Part shown: piece after piece, positions 33,738 to 42,033 of the stretch | How the letters are laid out: each line of letters opens with the position of its first letter | How positions within the stretch are numbered: position 1 is the first letter of the stretch | Source: an uncultured Clostridia bacterium | GTDB taxonomy: Bacteria; Bacillota; Clostridia; Christensenellales; Borkfalkiaceae | DNA: 64,000 nt | NCBI GenBank assembly: GCA_947588985.1 | Contig: CANQBG010000002.1 | Coordinates: forward strand, 22,224-86,223 | Direction of reading: 5' to 3' | Translations under genes and position numbers: made by a program | Notes under the pieces: generated by a model | What the model was told of the DNA's origin: nothing | Database searches by the model: none | The model's input: the letters and a program-made list of their open reading frames with translations, nothing else

Positions 33738-34727
33738 TTATGCGGGGAGGGTGAGTTTTTTGAGAAGGACGGGGGAGCCGATGACGCGGCCGCCGCCGAG
33801 CACCACCGCCGTGTGGACGTCCGTGGCGAGATGGGCCTCCATGTTGAGCTTCTCCGAGAAGTAGTCGGCAAACCCCGCGAGGGCGCATACGCCGCCGGAG
33901 AGGTAGATCCCGTTCTTTTTGAGGGAGGCGGAGACCTCGGCCGCCACCTTGCTCATAAGGCGCTCGGAGTAGGAGATGGCCGCGTCCACGATCTTGCGGA
34001 TGGGGGGAAGAATGTCGCCCGAAGTCACCGTCACCGCGCGCGGGCGGCCCGTCTTGAGGTCGCGCCCGTTGACGACGGTGCTCTGGTTGTCCCCCGCGAG
34101 CAGGCTGCCCACGGCGATCTTGAGGCGTTCGCTCGAGAGGAGGCCGAGCTTGAGGTCGTAGGTCTCGGCCACTTCATCGATGATGCCCACGTCCATATTG
34201 TTGCCGCCGATGGCCAAATTGACGCCCGCGATCATGCCGTCGAGGGAGAAGATGGCGGCGGACGTCTTGCCGGCGCCGAAGTCGAGGGCGAAGATGGGGT
34301 TGGAATCGGAGAGGGGCACGTCTTGCCCGAGGGCGACGAGGAAGGGCGTGGGGACAAAGGAGACGCGGGTGACGCCCACGGCCTTGGCGACGCGGTAATA
34401 CCCCTCCTGCGCCTCGGGACGGATGCCCACGGGCACGCAGAAGAGCACTTCCATGGAGAAAGCGCGCCGCACGACTTTGCTCAAAAAGTATTCGAGCAGG
34501 GCCGCGGCATACCGCTCCTGCACGATCTCGCCCTCCGCGATGGGAAAGATGAGCTCGGTGAGTTCGCCCGTCTTGCCGAGCAGACGCTTGGCGTCGTCGC
34601 CATAGGCGCGGATCTCCTTCGTCTCACGGGAGACGGCGAGGCAGGTGGCCTCTGCGAGCACGATCCCGTAGCCGATGCGATAGATTTTCGTGACCGACGT
34701 TCCGAAGTCGATCGCAAGCTTCAACAT
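33738..34727 (-). CDS. MreB/Mbl-like actin-family protein
   Basis: 329 residues from MLKLAIDFGTSVTKIYRIGYG at 34727, supported by GGAGGAACGCT; the track's longer start reads through maf in another frame. Actin-fold landmarks: phosphate-1 DFGTSVTKIY, phosphate-2 FALDFGAGKTSAAIF, adenosine motif IYLSGGVCALAGFADYFSEKL. It overlaps the end of maf by 7 bp. In many Firmicutes maf is followed by radC-mreBCD, so an MreB role in shape or wall synthesis is likely, but mreC and mreD are absent and the sequence is divergent, so a specialised paralogue is possible. Confidence 0.8.
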   Translation of the reverse strand: MLKLAIDFGTSVTKIYRIGYGIVLAEATCLAVSRETKEIRAYGDDAKRLLGKTGELTELIFPIAEGEIVQERYAAALLEYFLSKVVRRAFSMEVLFCVPVGIRPEAQEGYYRVAKAVGVTRVSFVPTPFLVALGQDVPLSDSNPIFALDFGAGKTSAAIFSLDGMIAGVNLAIGGNNMDVGIIDEVAETYDLKLGLLSSERLKIAVGSLLAGDNQSTVVNGRDLKTGRPRAVTVTSGDILPPIRKIVDAAISYSERLMSKVAAEVSASLKKNGIYLSGGVCALAGFADYFSEKLNMEAHLATDVHTAVVLGGGRVIGSPVLLKKLTLPA

Positions 34728-35278
34728 AGCGTTCCTCCATGTATGGTCGCGAGCATGGTACCCACCTCTTCGGTCGGAAGGCCCACAACGTTGGTATAAC
34801 TCCCCTCGATCCGCTCCACGAGCGGATACCCGTCCTGAATGCCGTATGCCCCCGCCTTGCCCTGCCAGAGGCCGCTTTCGAGATAGGCAAAGAGCACCTC
34901 CTCCCCGAGGGACGCGAACGTCACTTGGGTCGCGGCGACGCATTCCCGCCGCCCGTGTGCGGAGAGCACGCAGACGCCCGTATACACGGTGTGCGTCTTG
35001 CCCGAGAGCCGGCGAAGCATGCGCTCCGCGTCCGCGCGGTCCTTTGGCTTTCCGAGGGCCTCCCCCTCCGAAGCGACCACGGTATCCGCGCCGAGCACGA
35101 CGTCGCCTTTGTGGCGCGAAAAGACGTCCTCCGCCTTCCCGCGGGCGTTGAGAAGGGCCTCCTCGTCGGGGGCAAGGCCGCTCTTCTCCGGAAAATCGGA
35201 GGGCTCGACTGCAAACGCGTAGCCGAGCTCCCGTAAAAGTTCCCGCCTGCGCGGGGAATTGGATGCGAGGATCAACAT
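34721..35278 (-). CDS. maf: Maf-family nucleotide pyrophosphatase
   Basis: 185 residues from MLILASNSPRRRELL at 35278. Family motifs: ASNSPRRRELL at the start, GADTVVASEGEALGKPKD in the middle and GKAGAYGIQDGYPLVERIEGSYTNVVGLP at the end. Maf proteins hydrolyse non-canonical or modified dNTPs/NTPs and are linked to septum formation. The start is uncertain: no good ribosome site precedes 35278, and a longer form (MPVFCLIPLCTPDIA...) would start at 35323, where the start region carries the window-wide ACCATGTCTG word. Confidence 0.92.
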   Translation of the reverse strand: MLILASNSPRRRELLRELGYAFAVEPSDFPEKSGLAPDEEALLNARGKAEDVFSRHKGDVVLGADTVVASEGEALGKPKDRADAERMLRRLSGKTHTVYTGVCVLSAHGRRECVAATQVTFASLGEEVLFAYLESGLWQGKAGAYGIQDGYPLVERIEGSYTNVVGLPTEEVGTMLATIHGGTLC

Positions 35279-35323
35279 GGCGATATCGGGGGTACAAAGG
35301 GGTATCAGACAGAAAACGGGCAT

Positions 35324-35333
35324 ACCATGTCTG
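35324..35333 (+). repeat. Intergenic copy of ACCATGTCTG word
   Basis: GGGCATACCATGTCTGAAGAGG in the short gap between ppx and maf. Confidence 0.7.
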
Positions 35334-35352
35334 AAGAGGAGGATTCAAAAAC

Positions 35353-36864
35353 TCAAAGGATCTCGAGATTTTTCCGGAAGGTGCGCTTGAATTCCGCGCC
35401 CGCCTTGGCGGCCTGACGGAGCTCGAGCGTCGCATCGCCCGCGAGCTCCGTTTTCATGATGACGGAGTCGCCCAACACGTCGCAGTTGATCCCCTTCACC
35501 ATGCCGAGGCCGCTCCTGTCGAGGCTCTCCGCTATGCGGAGGAGCACGCCGAGCTTTCTCACCACGTCGAGGTCCTCGTCCGTGACGATGTCGCGGTAGC
35601 GGTTCCAATCGGCGGGGAGGAGGTCCTCCTTCCGATGGCAGCCCGCCACGAAGGCGGCGAGCACGATCTCCCGGTGCGTCGCCCCATAGATGCCGCTGTT
35701 CAAGATCATGTAGCGGCTGTGCTTCTGATGGTTATAATACCGCACGCGCAGCCCGCAGTCGTGCAGGCTCGCCGCGATCTTGAGCACTTTTAAGTAAATG
35801 CGCGGGAACTTGTGCAGGACGCGCAACTGTTTGAAGAGCTGAATGGCGAGATGGACGACGTTCTCCACATGCTTTTCGTTGCACCCGTAGTATGTGACGA
35901 GGGTGGAAAGGGAATAAGAGAGCACGTCGGAGATGGGCCGCTCCACCGTCATGGGGATGGCCATGTTGAACATGATGCCCTCGCGGAGGCCGCAGCCGCT
36001 CAGCGTGAAGCCGTCGATGTGGAGGTAGTCCGTGAACGCCTTGATGATGGCGAGCGCGGCGGGCATGATGTCGGCCCGTTCGGGGGAGAGCCCGCGGATG
36101 CGCTTGCGCTTCTCCACGTCTAAAACGCGCACCATCTCATAGACGGAGGTGAAGTCCTCCGTGGTGAAGGCATAGTTGTGCACCGTGTTGAGCGGATACT
36201 TGCGCACGATGCGGTTGATCTTATAGAGGTTGCGGAAGGACCCGCCCACGCCGATCATCTGCGTGTCGGGATCGACCTCCGAGAGCCATTCGATCTTCTT
36301 GAACTGCTCGGTGAAGAACTCCTCGATGCGCGCCGTCTGCTCCTCGGGCGTGCCGTCGTCCGCGAAGAGATCGGTGAGCGTCACCGCGCCGAAGGCGAGC
36401 GTCGCGAAGTTCAGGATGGAGCGGCGGTTGTAGTAGATGATCTTGGTGCTGCCGCCGCCGATCTCGAGGATGATGCCCTTGGGGATATCCATCGAGTTGA
36501 TGACGCCGCGATAGACGAGCGTGGCCTCCTCTTCCTCCGAGAGCACGTCCACGCGGATGCCGCAGGACGCCTGGATCTCATCGAGAAAGGACCGCTGGTT
36601 CTTGGCACGGCGAACGGCCGCCGTCGCAACGGCGATGATCTGGTCGACGCCCGAAGCGTCGCACAGCCGCTTAAACATCTTTAAGGTCTTGATGGTCTCC
36701 GATACGCGTTGCGGCTTCAGAAAGCCGTCCCTGTCCATATCTTGTCCGAGGCGCACGCTCTCCTTGAGCTCGTCCTCCACCATAAAGTGCCCGTCCCCGA
36801 ACATCTGCACGATCACGAGCCGCGCGGAATTGGAACCCAGGTCTATGATGCCGATTTTTTCCAT
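35353..36864 (-). CDS. ppx: Exopolyphosphatase / pppGpp phosphatase (Ppx/GppA)
   Basis: 503 residues. Two actin-like lobes: GIIDLGSNSARLVIVQMF (P-loop 1) and ILEIGGGSTKIIYY (P-loop 2), with the catalytic Glu region around LSEEEEATLVYRGV. The C-terminal HD-like helical domain (ASLHDCGLRVRYYNHQKHSRYMILN) is the long form. Releases phosphate from polyphosphate and/or pppGpp; the sequence does not separate the two. AAGGAGAT precedes the ATG; a promoter lies about 110 bp upstream. Confidence 0.9.
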   Translation of the reverse strand: MEKIGIIDLGSNSARLVIVQMFGDGHFMVEDELKESVRLGQDMDRDGFLKPQRVSETIKTLKMFKRLCDASGVDQIIAVATAAVRRAKNQRSFLDEIQASCGIRVDVLSEEEEATLVYRGVINSMDIPKGIILEIGGGSTKIIYYNRRSILNFATLAFGAVTLTDLFADDGTPEEQTARIEEFFTEQFKKIEWLSEVDPDTQMIGVGGSFRNLYKINRIVRKYPLNTVHNYAFTTEDFTSVYEMVRVLDVEKRKRIRGLSPERADIMPAALAIIKAFTDYLHIDGFTLSGCGLREGIMFNMAIPMTVERPISDVLSYSLSTLVTYYGCNEKHVENVVHLAIQLFKQLRVLHKFPRIYLKVLKIAASLHDCGLRVRYYNHQKHSRYMILNSGIYGATHREIVLAAFVAGCHRKEDLLPADWNRYRDIVTDEDLDVVRKLGVLLRIAESLDRSGLGMVKGINCDVLGDSVIMKTELAGDATLELRQAAKAGAEFKRTFRKNLEIL

Positions 36865-36966
36865 GTGGATCTCCTTTCCGTAACCGGCAGACCCTCTCTG
36901 CCGGGATCCGAGGTCGTTTCGTTTGACTGCAACTTCGAAAATCGCCCCATTTTTTTACTCTTCGCT

Positions 36967-36995
36967 ATTTTATCACACGTTTGCGGTTTTGTCCA
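36967..36995 (-). promoter_or_regulatory. Promoter of ppx/gppA
   Basis: TGGACA, 17 bp, TAAAAT on the minus strand. The surrounding 36865-37080 gap is AT-rich and shows nothing else. Confidence 0.65.
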
Positions 36996-37080
36996 TACCC
37001 TTTTTGAAAATTTTTTCCCTTTTCACAAAAATTTTTCATTGCCGCCCGCATGTCCCCTTTTTATATAGACAATATATTTA

Positions 37081-37488
37081 CTATTTATTATAAATATTTC
37101 GGGGACGGTCCGTCGGCCGCCCATGGGCGGAGGCGCGCGATTTGTGAAATATTAACACCGCGAGCCCGCACAAAAAGAGCCCGAAGCCCTGCCGCAGCAT
37201 CCCCGCGGGAAGATAGGCCGCGGCGAGGGAGGAGAGCACCGAACAGAGCAGCGCGGGGACGATGAGGGCGATTAGGCCGCGCCGGTCGAGCAGGCCGCCC
37301 TTGGCGTGGACGGCGAGGGCGAGCAGCGACATGGGGAGAAAGGAGAGGAGATTGACCCCCTGCGCCGTCCGCTGCGGCACGCCGAGGACGAGGGTGAGGA
37401 GGGGGATGAGCACGGTGCCGCCGCCCATGCCCATTCCCCCGAGGACTCCGCCGAGCACGCCGCAGAGGAGATAGACAAGAAAGCTCAC
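37081..37488 (-). CDS. Half-size TauE/SafE (TSUP) permease, second subunit
   Basis: 135 residues from GTG 37488. Four hydrophobic helices and the TSUP opening motif CGVLGGVLGGMGMGGGTVLIPLLTL. A complete TauE/SafE protein has about 250 residues and two such halves; here each half is its own gene. The GTG overlaps the stop of the preceding half (GTGA). The basic end may be cytoplasmic. Likely a sulfite/organosulfonate or small anion exporter as a heterodimer; substrate unknown. Confidence 0.8.
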   Translation of the reverse strand: MSFLVYLLCGVLGGVLGGMGMGGGTVLIPLLTLVLGVPQRTAQGVNLLSFLPMSLLALAVHAKGGLLDRRGLIALIVPALLCSVLSSLAAAYLPAGMLRQGFGLFLCGLAVLIFHKSRASAHGRPTDRPRNIYNK

Positions 37489-37832
37489 GGCAGCAGCATC
37501 CGGATCCCCGCCGCGAGCATAAGCGCGGCAAAGAGGAAGCTCACGGCGCGCCCCGAGACGTGCGGCAGAAGGCGTGCGCCCAAAAGTCCGCCCCCGAGCA
37601 CGCCGAGGGAGACGGGTATCAATACGGCGAGCGGGACGGCCCCCTCGAAGAGATAGACGGCCGCGCTCACGGCCGAAGCGGGGAGGATGACGGAGAGGGC
37701 GGTGGCATGCGCGATGTGCGCGGGCCGCCCCATGCCCTCGAGCAGGGGTACGGCGATCATGCCGCCCCCGCCGCCGAAGAGTCCGTTTGCGATCCCCACG
37801 GCCGCTCCGCCGAGAATGGCTTTGAAATTCAT
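37485..37832 (-). CDS. Half-size TauE/SafE (TSUP) permease, first subunit
   Basis: 115 residues from MNFKAILGG at 37832 (the track start at 38042 runs through the divergent promoter). Motif VGIANGLFGGGGGMIAVPLLEGMG, then three to four helices. Same family as its overlapping neighbour, so the two together equal one full-length TSUP transporter. The initiating region GGGCGGCGTACATATG gives a weak ribosome site. Confidence 0.8.
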   Translation of the reverse strand: MNFKAILGGAAVGIANGLFGGGGGMIAVPLLEGMGRPAHIAHATALSVILPASAVSAAVYLFEGAVPLAVLIPVSLGVLGGGLLGARLLPHVSGRAVSFLFAALMLAAGIRMLLP

Positions 37833-37934
37833 ATGTACGCCGCCCGCTTTGCGAAAAATTGCGGCGGATCGCATGAAAAGTATGTGTAAGCGGAAAAAAA
37901 ATTTACCTTTTTTGACGATAGGCCGCGAAACCGC

Positions 37935-37963
37935 TTGCAACTCAACTTGATTTGTATTAAAAT
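37935..37963 (+). promoter_or_regulatory. Sigma-A promoter of the large lipoprotein gene
   Basis: TTGCAA, 17 bp, TAAAAT, about 70 bp before the ATG at 38033. Confidence 0.8.
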
Positions 37964-38032
37964 GGAAAGGTATTGTAAGAAAAATCTCGGCCCCTCCGGA
38001 ATTTCCGTCGGCGGCCACAGTAGGTGTTAAGT

Positions 38033-41000
38033 ATGGCAACATTTATTCAAACGGGCAAGAGAAAGCGGCGCGTCGTCTCCGCGCTCAGCATTCTCCTCTC
38101 CACCACTCTCGCGCTTGGCGTCTTTGCCGCGTGCAATCCCACCGTAGAGGAACCCGAGGACGAGGATACCGGCGTCTCCGCGACCGATTCCCAGCTCCTC
38201 AAAAACGGGAACTTCGAATTCTACGGCGAAATGGACGAAGAGGACGAGGACGGGGAAAAGAAGCACGAGCAAGATGAGCTCCGCGCCTTCATCAATTCCC
38301 CCAATAACTGGTCCTTCTCCTCCGGCTCCCCCTCCTCCGTCACGAGCTCCGGCATCGTGAACACGGCCGACTGGGAGTATATGGTCAAGCCCAAGACCGA
38401 CCTCATCCTCGAGGCCGATAAGTGGGTGCGCGCCGAGGACGGCGACGAAAAGGACAGCGCGGGCTATAAGCTCGAGGACGGCAAGCGCGTGGAGGCGACG
38501 AGCGCCACCCTCTCCGACGCGGCGGTCTCCAATGCCGAGTCGAAATGGGAAAATGCCAACGTCTACGACAGGCTCAAGTTCTACGACTTCTATTCGGTAG
38601 ATTCCGCTTCCGAGTTCGCGCTCTACAAGGACTACAAGTATTCCATCGACTTCGAGGACCTCAAGTATCTCGAAAAAGTGCAGGCGGAAAACCTCCTCTA
38701 TGCGGAATCGGACGGGCGCAATGCGGAAGAGACGAGCATCCTGATGATCCACAACCAGGCGACGACCAACAGCGTCGCCGGCACGGCGCAGTACTATACG
38801 TCGAGCACCACCGTCACCCTGCAAGCGGGCACGGCGGCCGAGCTCTCCGTGTGGGTGCGCACCTCCGAACTCTATCACTATGGCATCGGCAGCGATGACA
38901 AAGAAAACGGCGTCCCCGTGACGGCGCGCGCCGGCGCGTACATCGGCATCACCAACACCGTCGGCGGCACCACCCTCGACCAGATGCAGATCAAGTACAT
39001 CAACACCCACGATACGTGGCAGCAGTACACCGTCTACATCCGCGCCAACTCCTTCGCCTCCACCACCTTCCGCGTGGTGCTCGGTCTCGGACACGGTACC
39101 TCCGACAACCGCTATGAGTCCGTCAACGGCTACGCCTTCTTCGACGACGTGAGCTGCAAACTCATCACCGACAACGCCTACGACGCGGCCGTCGAAGAGA
39201 ACGATCTCACCCACGAGAGCGTGCTCGGCCTCGGCAACTTCTGCGACCTCAACAGCGAGGGCGACGCCAAGAAATTCTACGCCACCGACACCGCGACGGG
39301 CGAAAAGACCGCCTACAGCACCTTCGCGCTCGACCTCAATAAGACGGAGGACTTCGCACCCCTCAACTTCAACGAAGCGGGCGCCACGCACACGACCGAC
39401 CTCACCAAGGAGGTCTCCGGCAGCCGTACCTATACCTCCGAGAGCATCGATAAAGGCCTCGGCAAGAACGAGGGCGGCGCCTTCGGCAACGTGTTCGGCG
39501 TCGTCAACTACGACTCCTTAAAGACGACGGACAACAACTACCTCAAATATATCTATGAACACGACTTCGCGGAGGACGATCTCCCCGACTTCTTCGGGGA
39601 AGAGGGCGTGAAGGATCAGATCGTGCTCATGCTCTCCGCCAACGGCGCGTCGCTCACCACCAAGCTCGAGCACCCCGCCTTCACCCTCGCCCCCAAGGAG
39701 AGAAAGCTCATCTCCTTCTTCGTCAAGACGAGCGAGATCCGCTCGGGCAAGACGGGCGCGAGCGCCATCCTCATGGACGGCACCAACAAGAACACCATCG
39801 CCGCGTTCGACTCCACCAAGGTAGCCACGGTGGATATCGAGGGCGCCACCGAAGAGGAGACCGTAAAGGATATCTATAAGGGTTGGGTGCGCTGCTTCTT
39901 CTTCGTACAGAACGAGACGGAGGAAGATAAGACCTTCACCCTCGAACTCACCTACGGCCCCACCGCCATCTCGGGCACGAGCAAGACGGACTATGCCGAC
40001 GGCTACGCCGCCTTCGCCAACTTCGAAGTGTGCAACCTCACCAAGGCACAATACGGCTATGCCGCCACGGGCACCTATGCGCAGAAGGTCTCCCTCACCG
40101 CTTCCGTGAAGGATTCCTCCAAGTTCGCGGAGGCCTCCGCCAACGGCACCCAGCTCGAGGAAGGGCTCGCCATTCCCGTCGGCTATGAGGGCATTCAGGC
40201 CGGCAGCAACTATATCGTCGAAACCAAGTACGACGAGGACGGCGAGATCGCAAACGGCAATCCCGATCGGGAAGAACTCGCGGCCGCCGGGCTCTACACC
40301 GGCCTTGTCGCCTCCGAGTACGCCGATAAGTATCTCTCCGATCCCACGGGCAACCCGTGGCTTACGGAGCTTTCCCCCGTCACCCTCACGGGCGATGAGG
40401 CCGCGCAGAAAGCGGCGGCGGCCGATTGGTGGAAAACCATCTTCGGCAACCCCGGCACGGTGGCAAGCCCCGCCTATCAGCCCCTCGTCATCATCAACGC
40501 GAGCGACGATACGCTCCCCGGCTACGGCTTCTTCGGCGCCGACGCGACGGTCTCCTCCAACAGCGCAAGCCGCATCTCCGTGCGCGTGAAGCTCTCCGCG
40601 AATGCCACCGCCTACCTCTATCTCTCCGATACGTCCGAGGTGACGGAATACAATAAGCGCCTCGCGCCCACCCTTCCCAAAGTCACCTATTGGTACGACG
40701 ACGAGGGCAACATCGTCGCAAAGGATCCCTCCGATAAGGACTTCGACGAGAAGAAGGATATCCTCTTCACCCTCGAGGAAAACGGCCTCTACAAGAACGC
40801 CGTGGATACGAGCGACGCCAAGTACTATGCCAACCTCGCCTCCTTCGACCGCGACGACGAACACAACTATGTGACGACGAGCGGCACCATCGCCTTCTAC
40901 CACAACCCCGCCGATACCGACGAGAACACGGCCTACGCCTACTACGATAAGGATACCGACACGTATTCCGAGCTCGTCTCGCCCCTTCCCGCCGACAAGG

Positions 41001-41914
41001 GCGTGCGCTACACCGCCCCCGCCGACCTCACGGGGTATGAGGCCGTCATCAAGCTCGAAGGCAGCGCCGAGAACGCGGGCAAGTGGATCACCGCCTCCTT
41101 CTATGTGCAGACGGGGAACACCGCCAAGAATTACCGCCTCGAACTGTGGGCGGGTGCGCGTGACGCCGATAAGGACAACCTCACGGACGGCATCGCTCCG
41201 CACAGCTATGTATTCTTCGACAAGTGCGCGACGACCTCCGTCTCCAACTATTCCACCGTCCTCGACGGCGTGAAGGACGCCATGCTCGGCTACAAGACGG
41301 AGGACGGGAAGTATCCCTACCGCGCCGCCGACCCTGCAGACTCCGCGAAGCAGCTCAAGGACAAGCTCGCCTCCGACTACGCGCTCTACTACACCTTCAC
41401 CTTCTTCGATTCCCCCGACTATCTCCGCTACGACAAGACGGAGGATACGGAAAAACTCGGCAATCCTTGGGGTTCCTACAAGCAGTCCGAACACGAAGAG
41501 GCCCTCACGTGGCTGTTCTGCGACGACGCCACCGGAGAGCTCTTCGGCGCCTTCCCCACCGTCTCCCTCTACATGAGCTACGCGGACAACGAAGTGACGG
41601 TAACGCCCGATGAGCTCGGAGAGAGCGACAGCGGGACCAATAATAACAGCAGCTCCTCGAGCAGCACCACGCCGAACGGCGGCGCCAACATCTGGCTGCT
41701 TCTCTCCTCCATCCTGCTCGCGGCCGCGCTCCTCTTCGCCATCATCGCAGTCGGCGTGAGAAGGCTCATGAAGAAGCACCGTCACACGGCTCCCAAGCAG
41801 AAGGCGCCCAAGCGGCCCAAGCTCGAAGTGGTGAGCGGCGGCGACGCGGACGATACCCCCGCAAAGCCCGCCAAGAAGTCCCCGAAGGACGAAAACGATC
41901 CCTACAACGAGTAA
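38033..41914 (+). CDS. Large surface lipoprotein with C-terminal membrane helix
   Basis: 1293 residues from MATFIQTGKRKRRVV. A basic start and hydrophobic stretch end in LGVFAAC (lipobox, Cys about 35). The extracellular part contains at least four jelly-roll-like segments beginning LLKNGNFEFYGE, with recurrent ...TTNSVAGTAQYYTSSTTVTLQAGTAAELSVWVRTSE... and YTVYIRANSFASTTFRVVLGLG, a carbohydrate-binding-module style. A Ser/Asn linker leads to a membrane helix (about 1222-1245, IWLLLSSILLAAALLFAIIAVGV) and a basic, Pro-rich tail. No catalytic motif is seen. Probably a polysaccharide- or wall-binding scaffold; the double anchoring is unusual. Confidence 0.8.
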   Translation: MATFIQTGKRKRRVVSALSILLSTTLALGVFAACNPTVEEPEDEDTGVSATDSQLLKNGNFEFYGEMDEEDEDGEKKHEQDELRAFINSPNNWSFSSGSPSSVTSSGIVNTADWEYMVKPKTDLILEADKWVRAEDGDEKDSAGYKLEDGKRVEATSATLSDAAVSNAESKWENANVYDRLKFYDFYSVDSASEFALYKDYKYSIDFEDLKYLEKVQAENLLYAESDGRNAEETSILMIHNQATTNSVAGTAQYYTSSTTVTLQAGTAAELSVWVRTSELYHYGIGSDDKENGVPVTARAGAYIGITNTVGGTTLDQMQIKYINTHDTWQQYTVYIRANSFASTTFRVVLGLGHGTSDNRYESVNGYAFFDDVSCKLITDNAYDAAVEENDLTHESVLGLGNFCDLNSEGDAKKFYATDTATGEKTAYSTFALDLNKTEDFAPLNFNEAGATHTTDLTKEVSGSRTYTSESIDKGLGKNEGGAFGNVFGVVNYDSLKTTDNNYLKYIYEHDFAEDDLPDFFGEEGVKDQIVLMLSANGASLTTKLEHPAFTLAPKERKLISFFVKTSEIRSGKTGASAILMDGTNKNTIAAFDSTKVATVDIEGATEEETVKDIYKGWVRCFFFVQNETEEDKTFTLELTYGPTAISGTSKTDYADGYAAFANFEVCNLTKAQYGYAATGTYAQKVSLTASVKDSSKFAEASANGTQLEEGLAIPVGYEGIQAGSNYIVETKYDEDGEIANGNPDREELAAAGLYTGLVASEYADKYLSDPTGNPWLTELSPVTLTGDEAAQKAAAADWWKTIFGNPGTVASPAYQPLVIINASDDTLPGYGFFGADATVSSNSASRISVRVKLSANATAYLYLSDTSEVTEYNKRLAPTLPKVTYWYDDEGNIVAKDPSDKDFDEKKDILFTLEENGLYKNAVDTSDAKYYANLASFDRDDEHNYVTTSGTIAFYHNPADTDENTAYAYYDKDTDTYSELVSPLPADKGVRYTAPADLTGYEAVIKLEGSAENAGKWITASFYVQTGNTAKNYRLELWAGARDADKDNLTDGIAPHSYVFFDKCATTSVSNYSTVLDGVKDAMLGYKTEDGKYPYRAADPADSAKQLKDKLASDYALYYTFTFFDSPDYLRYDKTEDTEKLGNPWGSYKQSEHEEALTWLFCDDATGELFGAFPTVSLYMSYADNEVTVTPDELGESDSGTNNNSSSSSSTTPNGGANIWLLLSSILLAAALLFAIIAVGVRRLMKKHRHTAPKQKAPKRPKLEVVSGGDADDTPAKPAKKSPKDENDPYNE

Positions 41915-41933
41915 GGCTTCGCCTTTCCAAAAC

Positions 41934-41966
41934 AAAAAAGAGCAACTTTCGAGTTGCTCTTTTTTT
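41934..41966. terminator. Bidirectional terminator after the lipoprotein gene
   Basis: AAAAAAGAGCAACT-ttcg-AGTTGCTCTTTTTTT, stem with A and T runs on both sides and a TTCG tetraloop. Confidence 0.95.
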
Positions 41967-41990
41967 GCGCTTTGAAGCGGGCGGACACGC

Positions 41991-42014
41991 AAAAGGGCGG
42001 ACCCATGTCCGCCC
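41991..42014 (-). terminator. rsmF terminator built on the ACCCATGTCCG word
   Basis: GGGCGGAC-ccat-GTCCGCCC, perfect 8-bp stem, followed on the minus strand by TTTT. The repeated word (42001-42011) supplies the loop and one arm. Confidence 0.8.
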
Positions 42015-42033
42015 CCGAAGCGTTCTGAATCTG

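Noticed and set aside
39518-41992. Minus ORF of 824 aa
   Set aside because: Antisense to the large lipoprotein gene, which has a promoter, signal peptide and terminators.
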